DNA of 64,000 bases from Candidatus Dormiibacterota bacterium (GTDB lineage: Bacteria > Chloroflexota > Dormibacteria > Aeolococcales > Aeolococcaceae), in assembly GCA_019245575.1 (NCBI GenBank), contig JAFARE010000013.1:24369-88368 (forward strand). Direction: 5' to 3'. Below are positions 59,520 to 64,000 of this stretch, piece after piece. Each line of letters starts with the position of its first letter. Positions within the stretch are counted from its first letter, which is position 1. The notes beneath the pieces are model-generated. The model was not told where the DNA came from and ran no database searches. It saw only the letters and a program-made list of their open reading frames with translations. A program made the translations under genes and the position numbers.

Positions 59520-60206
59520 TCAGAAGCCTCCATACGCGGGAATCACCGCGCCGGTGACGGCGCGCGCTTCGTCGCTGCAGAGGAAGGCGATCAGCGCGGC
59601 GAGCTGCTCCGGCGGCGTGCTCTTCGCCAGGTCCGCATCGCTCATCCAAGTGCGGTTTCCCGGGGTGTCGATCACCGCGGGCACCACCGCGTTCACGCGC
59701 ACGCCGTGCGCCTTGAGCTCGAGTGACAGCACCTCGGTGAGCTTGAGCACCGCTGCCTTGGCGACGGTGTAGGCAGCCGATCCCCTGGACGTGACCAGGG
59801 CTGCGCGCGACCCGACGTTCACGATCGCGCCGCCGCCGCTTGCAGCCAGGCGCGCGGCCCCGGCCCGTGAAGACCACCATGCCGTCTCGAGATTGAGGCG
59901 CAGCATCCGCCGCACGTCGTCGGCATCCGTCTCCGCGACGGTGCCGCCGGCGAAGCCTCCGGTGAGGTTGACCAGGCAGCGCGGCTGCGCCTCACGCGAG
60001 TCGATCCGCTGCCACAGACGCTCCACGTCGGCAGGATCCTCGAGGTCCGCCTGCTCCCATTCGCAGGGCGCCACGCCGTGCAACTCGGCCGCCGAATGCC
60101 GCGGGGATGCCACGCCGACGACCTGGAAGCGTCGGGCGAGCGCCTCGACAACCGCGGGGCCGAGGCCGCCGCTCGCCCCGCAGACCACCGCCAGGTCGCT
60201 GCCCAT
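59520..60206 (-). CDS. SDR-family oxidoreductase
   Basis: 228 residues of classical SDR fold: GASGGLG cofactor loop (10-16), NLTGGF instead of the usual [13 protein letters not shown] and the catalytic YTVAKAAV. Its C-terminus ends [13 protein letters not shown]. Substrate unknown. ATG 60206 is chosen as the first ATG before the cofactor loop; CACAAT a few bases upstream may be a weak -10. Confidence 0.93.
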   Translation of the reverse strand: MGSDLAVVCGASGGLGPAVVEALARRFQVVGVASPRHSAAELHGVAPCEWEQADLEDPADVERLWQRIDSREAQPRCLVNLTGGFAGGTVAETDADDVRRMLRLNLETAWWSSRAGAARLAASGGGAIVNVGSRAALVTSRGSAAYTVAKAAVLKLTEVLSLELKAHGVRVNAVVPAVIDTPGNRTWMSDADLAKSTPPEQLAALIAFLCSDEARAVTGAVIPAYGGF

Positions 60207-60330
60207 CTGACCCGAATTGTGCGGCGACGGCGCGCACGCGCATCTCACGCAGGCACCGGCGGCGCGGTTTCTGATGGAGTGGAGGCATGGATCCCGATCG
60301 CGGCGCACGCCGGCTGAGGCGCGACCAGCG

Positions 60331-61227
60331 GTGAGCCGCCGCGGATGGCTCCTCTTCGCGGCGATGGCCGTCGTCTGGGGCGTGCCATACCTCCTGATCA
60401 AGGTGGCGGTGGGGCAGCTCACGCCGCCGTCGCTGGTCTTCATCCGCACCGCCATCGGAGCGCTGGTGCTGGTGCCGGTGGCCTTCGCGCGCGGTGGCGT
60501 CCGCCCCCTCCTGCCGCACTGGCGCGTCGTGGCCGTCTACACGGCGATCGAGATCGGGCTGCCCTGGCTGCTGCTGTCCGACGCGGAGCGAAAGCTGTCG
60601 AGCTCGCTGGCCGGACTCCTCGTGGCGACCGTGCCGCTGATCGGCGCGGTGCTGGCGTTGCTCACGGGCGCGGCGGACCGCATGCGGACCCGCCAGGTGC
60701 TCGGGCTGGTCCTCGGCTTCTGCGGCGTGGCCGCGCTGGTCGGCCTCGACCTGACGCGGGGCGACCTCGCGGCCGCCGGCGAGCTGGCGGTGGTGTGCGT
60801 CTGCTACGCGGTGGGCCCGGTGATCATCTCGCGGCGTCTTGCGGGCATCGACTCCGTGCTCGTGGTCGCGGCGTCGCTTGCGCTCGCGGCGCTGGCCTAT
60901 GCGCCGGCCGGGATCCTGCAGCGGCCGGCGACGGTGCCCTCGGCCTCCGTGATCGCGGCCGTGGCCGCCCTCGGTGTGGTGTGCACCGCGCTCGCCTTCG
61001 TGCTCTTCTTCGCGCTCATCGCTGAGGCCGGGCCGGTGCGCGCGACGCTGATCACGTACTTCAACCCGGCGGTCGCGCTGCTCCTGGGTGTGCTGCTGCT
61101 CCACGAGCCATTCACGGTCGGCGCCGGCCTGGGGCTGGTGCTCATCCTGGGCGGGTCATTCCTGGCCACGCGCCGGCACACGGTGCCCGCGACCGCCATC
61201 CCCGCCCCGGCGGCGGTTCAGGGATAG
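60331..61227 (+). CDS. EamA/DMT-superfamily transporter
   Basis: 298 residues with ten membrane helices in two EamA repeats: [35 protein letters not shown] at the first and [33 protein letters not shown] near the second, with the late [21 protein letters not shown]. The exporter type is broad; substrate not visible. GTG 60331 with weak GAGGCG is used; ATG 60274 would add 19 residues. Its end overlaps gdhA by 10 bp. Confidence 0.92.
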   Translation: MSRRGWLLFAAMAVVWGVPYLLIKVAVGQLTPPSLVFIRTAIGALVLVPVAFARGGVRPLLPHWRVVAVYTAIEIGLPWLLLSDAERKLSSSLAGLLVATVPLIGAVLALLTGAADRMRTRQVLGLVLGFCGVAALVGLDLTRGDLAAAGELAVVCVCYAVGPVIISRRLAGIDSVLVVAASLALAALAYAPAGILQRPATVPSASVIAAVAALGVVCTALAFVLFFALIAEAGPVRATLITYFNPAVALLLGVLLLHEPFTVGAGLGLVLILGGSFLATRRHTVPATAIPAPAAVQG

Positions 61228-62495
61228 ATGCCGCGCGCGATCGTCGCCTCGGCGACGCGGTCGATGGCCACGAAGTACGCGCCGTTGCGCAGCGACACGC
61301 CGTGTTCCTGCGCCATCTGCCAGGTGTCGTCGACGGCACGGTTCATGATCTTCTCGAGCTGGCGGTTGATCTCGTCCTCGTCCCAGAAGAACGACTGCAG
61401 GTCCTGCACCCACTCGAAGTAGGAGACCGTCACGCCGCCGGCGTTGGCCACCACGTCCGGCACCACCGTCACGCCGCGCTTCTCGAGGATGGCGTCGGCG
61501 TCGGGCGTGACAGGGCCGTTGGCGGCCTCGAGGAGGAGTGAGGCCTTGATCCGCCCCGCATTGGACGCGGTCACCTGGTTCTCCAGCGCGGCGGGGATGA
61601 GAATGTCGACCGGCGCCTCGAGCACCTGCTCGCTCGAGATCGACTCCGAGCCGTCGAAACCGGCCACCGAGCCGGTCTGCTGCTTGTGCGCGATCACCGC
61701 AGGGATGTCGAGGCCGTGCTCAGCGTAGATAGCGCCAGTAGTGTCTGAAACTGCGCAGATGGTGAAGCCCTGCTCGGCCATGAGGCGCGCGGCGAAGGAA
61801 CCCGCGTTGCCGAAGCCCTGCACGGCGACGGTCGACTCCTGCGGGCTCCTGCCCAGCCTCCGGCAGGCGGCGAGCGCCACGAACATCACCCCGCGTCCCG
61901 TCGCCGCGTTGCGCCCCTGGCTGCCGCCGATGGCCAGCGGTTTGCCCGTGACCACGGCGGGCACGGAGAAGCCCTGCTCCATCGAGACGGTGTCCATGAT
62001 CCATGCCATCACCGCCGGGGTCGTGTTGACATCCGGCGCGGGAATGTCCGACTCGGGTCCGATGACGAGGCTAATCTCCGTCGCGTAGCGCCGGGTCAGG
62101 CGCTCCAGCTCGCCCACGCTCAGCTGCTTGGGATCGACCACGACGCCGCCCTTGGCTCCGCCGAACGGCAGCCCCGCGATGGCGCACTTCCAGGTCATCC
62201 ACATGGCCAGCGCCTTGACCTCGTCGAGCGTCACGCCGGGGTGATAGCGGATGCCGCCCTTGGCGGGTCCGCGGGCCACGTTGTGCTGCACGCGGTAGCC
62301 CTCGAACATGCGCGTGGAGCCGTCGTCCATCTTCACCGGGAAGTTGACGATGAGCTGGCGTTTCACCTCGCGCAGCACGCCGCGCAGGCTGCGGTCCAGC
62401 CCCAGCAGCCGGGCCGCCTCGTCGAACTGCCGCTGCGCGTTGTGCCACGGGTTCTCGACGGCAGACGCCATCGCTGCCGCTGCGGGCATGGCCAT
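61218..62495 (-). CDS. gdhA: Glu/Leu/Phe/Val dehydrogenase (glutamate dehydrogenase)
   Basis: 425 residues with the full family signature: active-site Lys in LPFGGAKGGVVVDP, RYATEISLVIGPESDIPAPDVNT, the NAD(P) loop VAVQGFGNAGSFAA, and NGPVTPDADAIL in the C-terminal part. Family members interconvert glutamate and 2-oxoglutarate plus ammonia; cofactor choice is not visible. GGAGGT stands upstream of the ATG. It converges with the EamA gene. Confidence 0.95.
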   Translation of the reverse strand: MAMPAAAAMASAVENPWHNAQRQFDEAARLLGLDRSLRGVLREVKRQLIVNFPVKMDDGSTRMFEGYRVQHNVARGPAKGGIRYHPGVTLDEVKALAMWMTWKCAIAGLPFGGAKGGVVVDPKQLSVGELERLTRRYATEISLVIGPESDIPAPDVNTTPAVMAWIMDTVSMEQGFSVPAVVTGKPLAIGGSQGRNAATGRGVMFVALAACRRLGRSPQESTVAVQGFGNAGSFAARLMAEQGFTICAVSDTTGAIYAEHGLDIPAVIAHKQQTGSVAGFDGSESISSEQVLEAPVDILIPAALENQVTASNAGRIKASLLLEAANGPVTPDADAILEKRGVTVVPDVVANAGGVTVSYFEWVQDLQSFFWDEDEINRQLEKIMNRAVDDTWQMAQEHGVSLRNGAYFVAIDRVAEATIARGIYP

Positions 62496-62872
62496 CCCTG
62501 GACACCTCCAACAGCCCGGGCGCCGCGCTGCGGTCGCTCGTGGTAGCGCTGAGCGTAGCGGCCTGGGGAGGGCGTCGTGCGGTTCCGCCGGTTAGGCGCC
62601 CCCGGTCCTCCGGCGACACGCCGTCGGGACGCCTCCGGCGTCCTGCGCGGCTCGACCCTCGCCCCGGGGACCGCCGGGGCTGCGGGACGGTCGCCTGCGG
62701 CTCGGGGGCCGCCTCACCTGGGCACTGACGAGCCCCCTAACGGCAGGATTCGTCAGCCGCGCCGCGCCGCCCGAGGGGCGCTTCGCCGCGAGTTTTCGGC
62801 CAACCGACCCTGTGGTACACTCGCCCTCGACTTGGCGCTGGCCAGGTCTTTTTCTTGTGAGGCAGTACTGGC
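62496..62872. other. 377-bp very GC-rich intergenic region, no gene identified
   Basis: Between gdhA and rpmG. It holds many short hairpins, for example GGACGCC-TCC-GGCGTCC at 62627-62643 (7-bp stem), and a -10 candidate for rpmG near 62816. No open frame here is convincing (Arg/Gly/Pro-rich and no ribosome site) and I see no known non-coding RNA motif. Confidence 0.6.
62816..62821 (+). promoter_or_regulatory. -10 element TACACT for rpmG-trnW-secE-nusG
   Basis: TACACT is 51 nt before the rpmG start, with TTTTCG (62793-62798) 17 bp upstream as a weak -35. It is the best candidate for the promoter of this housekeeping cluster. Confidence 0.5.
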
Positions 62873-63040
62873 GTGGCCACGGCTAAGGGCGGCTCGACCA
62901 TCATCACGTTGCAGTGTCCCGACTGCAAGGAGCGCAACTACACCACGGTCAAGAACAAGCGCAACGATCCAGATCGCCTGGAGCTGCGCAAGTTCTGCCG
63001 GCGCTGCCGCCATCACACAGCCCATCGCGAGACCAAGTGA
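62873..63040 (+). CDS. rpmG: 50S ribosomal protein L33
   Basis: 55 residues, too short for many gene finders. It has the zinc-ribbon pattern CPDCKERNY and CRRCRHH plus the basic [17 protein letters not shown], as in L33 of the zinc-binding (C+) type. GTG start (GTGGCCACG). It stands directly before the Trp tRNA and secE, the common order for L33 in many bacteria. Confidence 0.96.
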   Translation: MATAKGGSTIITLQCPDCKERNYTTVKNKRNDPDRLELRKFCRRCRHHTAHRETK

Positions 63041-63044
63041 ACGC

Positions 63045-63120
63045 AGGGGCGTAGCTCAGCTGGTAGAGCATCGGTCTCCAAAACCGAGGGTCGCGCGTTC
63101 GAGTCGTGCCGCCCCTGCCA
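63045..63120 (+). tRNA. trnW: tRNA-Trp (anticodon CCA)
   Basis: A cloverleaf is read directly: acceptor AGGGGCG/CGCCCCT, D arm GCTC..GAGC, anticodon stem TCGGT/ACCGA with loop CTCCAAA (anticodon CCA), T arm GCGCG-TTCGAGT-CGTGC. The 3' CCA is encoded at 63118-63120. It lies between rpmG and secE. Confidence 0.97.
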
Positions 63121-63176
63121 GAACATCGACAGCCGCGAAGCGGCAATGAAGGACAGCAAACAGAGAGGTAATCGGA

Positions 63177-63563
63177 TTGGCGAAAGCGGTGAGGTCCGCG
63201 CCCTCGGCTCCTCGCCCGATGCCGCGGCCGCGCACCGACCGTGCAGGGCTCGTCGAGTACTTCCGCGGCGTGTGGGACGAGCTGAAGAAGGTCGTCTGGC
63301 CGGGCCGCGAGGAGCTGCTGCGCATGACCGGCATCGTCGTCGCCACGGTGGTCCTGTTCGCTCTCCTGATCGGCGGCGCCGACTACATCCTGAGCCTGGG
63401 CGTCCGGCAGCTCTACACGACCTCGGGTTCGACGACCACCACCACCAGCAACTCGAACCTCGTGCCCCAGACGACGACGTCACCCACACAGTCGCCGACG
63501 CAGGCGCCGGCGACCTCCGCGGCGTCGCCACAGGCGAGCTCGCACGCCACCCCGCTTCCCTAA
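63177..63563 (+). CDS. secE: Preprotein translocase subunit SecE with long external tail
   Basis: 128 residues. The core is standard SecE: cytosolic helix EYFRGVWDELKKVVWPGREELL (about 27-48), then the single membrane helix TGIVVATVVLFALLIGGADYIL (about 51-72). Unlike typical SecE, which stops shortly after, about 45 more residues follow (Ser/Thr/Pro/Gln-rich), placed outside the membrane. TTG start with an AGAGAGG site. SecE is the clamp of the SecYEG channel. Confidence 0.95.
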   Translation: MAKAVRSAPSAPRPMPRPRTDRAGLVEYFRGVWDELKKVVWPGREELLRMTGIVVATVVLFALLIGGADYILSLGVRQLYTTSGSTTTTTSNSNLVPQTTTSPTQSPTQAPATSAASPQASSHATPLP

Positions 63564-63581
63564 GGTGAGAATGAAGGACCG

Positions 63582-64000
63582 ATGAGCAACGCAGCGCCCC
63601 CTAAAGACGCCCACTGGTACGTGGTGCACGCCTACTCCGGACACGAGGAGAAGGTGCGCGCCAACCTGCTGAAGCGCGTCGAGTCCATGGACATGCACGA
63701 CAAGATCTTCGACGTGCTCGTCCCCACCGAAGAGGTGATGGAGATCAAGGACGGGCAGCGCCGCAAGGTCAGCAAGCGCATCTTCCCCGGCTACATCCTG
63801 GTCAACATGGTGATGTCGGACGAGTCGTGGTACGTCGTGCGCAACACGCCCGGCGTCACCTCGTTCGTCGGCTCGGGCAACAAGCCGGTGCCGCTGCAGG
63901 AGAACGAGATCCGCGGCATCCAGAAGCAGGTCAAGGCCGAGGCGCCGACCAAGGTGTCGGTGGAGTACGAGGTGGGTGAGAACGTGCGCGTCATCGACGG
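63582..64000 (+). CDS. nusG: Transcription termination/antitermination protein NusG (partial)
   Basis: Start of nusG, cut by the window end. The NGN domain is clear: HWYVVHAYSGHEEKVRANLLKRV, IFPGYILVNMVMSDESWYVVRNTPGVTSFVGSG. NusG binds RNA polymerase and links to Rho or ribosomal S10. It follows secE by 18 bp, the universal secE-nusG order; rplK would be expected next. Confidence 0.97.
   Translation, partial: MSNAAPPKDAHWYVVHAYSGHEEKVRANLLKRVESMDMHDKIFDVLVPTEEVMEIKDGQRRKVSKRIFPGYILVNMVMSDESWYVVRNTPGVTSFVGSGNKPVPLQENEIRGIQKQVKAEAPTKVSVEYEVGENVRVID

Noticed and set aside
62577..63149. 190-residue plus-strand frame over rpmG and the tRNA
   Set aside because: Covers a real ribosomal-protein gene and tRNA in another frame and is Arg/Pro-rich.

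Overview
The window is high-GC DNA (roughly two thirds G+C) from a free-living, probably soil or sediment, bacterium. Nothing here fixes the phylum. The gene mix (ECF sigma factor, SoxR, CGNR zinc-finger protein, two TrkA proteins beside an APC permease, S53 and S15 secreted hydrolases, DrrAB-type ABC pair, many GTG/TTG starts, several likely leaderless genes) fits the Chloroflexota / Dormibacterota / Actinomycetota neighbourhood. That placement is inference. I see no phage, transposase, CRISPR array or plasmid gene, so this looks like ordinary chromosome ending in the housekeeping block rpmG-trnW-secE-nusG.

Layout. 0-3.4 kb: ECF sigma factor with a membrane partner, a conserved hypothetical, and a MarR-GNAT fusion. 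3.5-9.6 kb: CopC/CopD copper-type module with secreted partners, then a DrrAB-like ABC exporter. 9.7-17 kb: three large secreted proteins (Ig-repeat protein, Asp-box propeller, S15 hydrolase). 17-19.3 kb: a 48-residue repeat peptide not previously called as a gene, behind an EamA exporter, with a divergent CGNR regulator and a GNAT enzyme. 19.3-28 kb: signalling block (FIST sensor, two GGDEF-EAL proteins, histidine kinase, response regulator) with an amino-acid-type binding lipoprotein. 28-31.7 kb: secreted proteins including an S53 peptidase. 31.9-36.7 kb: potassium module (two TrkA proteins, APC permease with an OB-fold tail, channel-like protein). 36.8-42.5 kb: lipoprotein, PPK2, DinB-like protein, dienelactone hydrolase, aldo/keto reductase-kinase fusion. 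42.5-50.4 kb: SoxR with divergent SDR-queA, a third c-di-GMP protein, a NarL-type two-component system. 50.4-54 kb: unusual heavy-metal-type P-ATPase with small partner proteins. 54-62.5 kb: epimerase, fused spermidine synthase-like protein, CnoX-like thioredoxin, reductases, EamA, glutamate dehydrogenase. 62.9-64 kb: rpmG, tRNA-Trp, secE, start of nusG.

The most novel item is the minus-strand peptide at 16939-17085. It has a clear ribosome binding site and four copies of DNFGWG, three followed by YS. Differences between the repeat copies are synonymous. It overlaps the S15 gene tail to tail, and a foldable leader lies just upstream. No modifying enzyme is in view, so a RiPP-like role is only a hypothesis. 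A second pattern is a shared C-terminal signal, TSTP[ED] + hydrophobic segment + RRRR, on three secreted enzymes, which suggests an undescribed surface-sorting tag. A third is a recurrent start architecture with a TAnnnT-like -10 box 6-9 nt before the start codon, indicating leaderless mRNAs.
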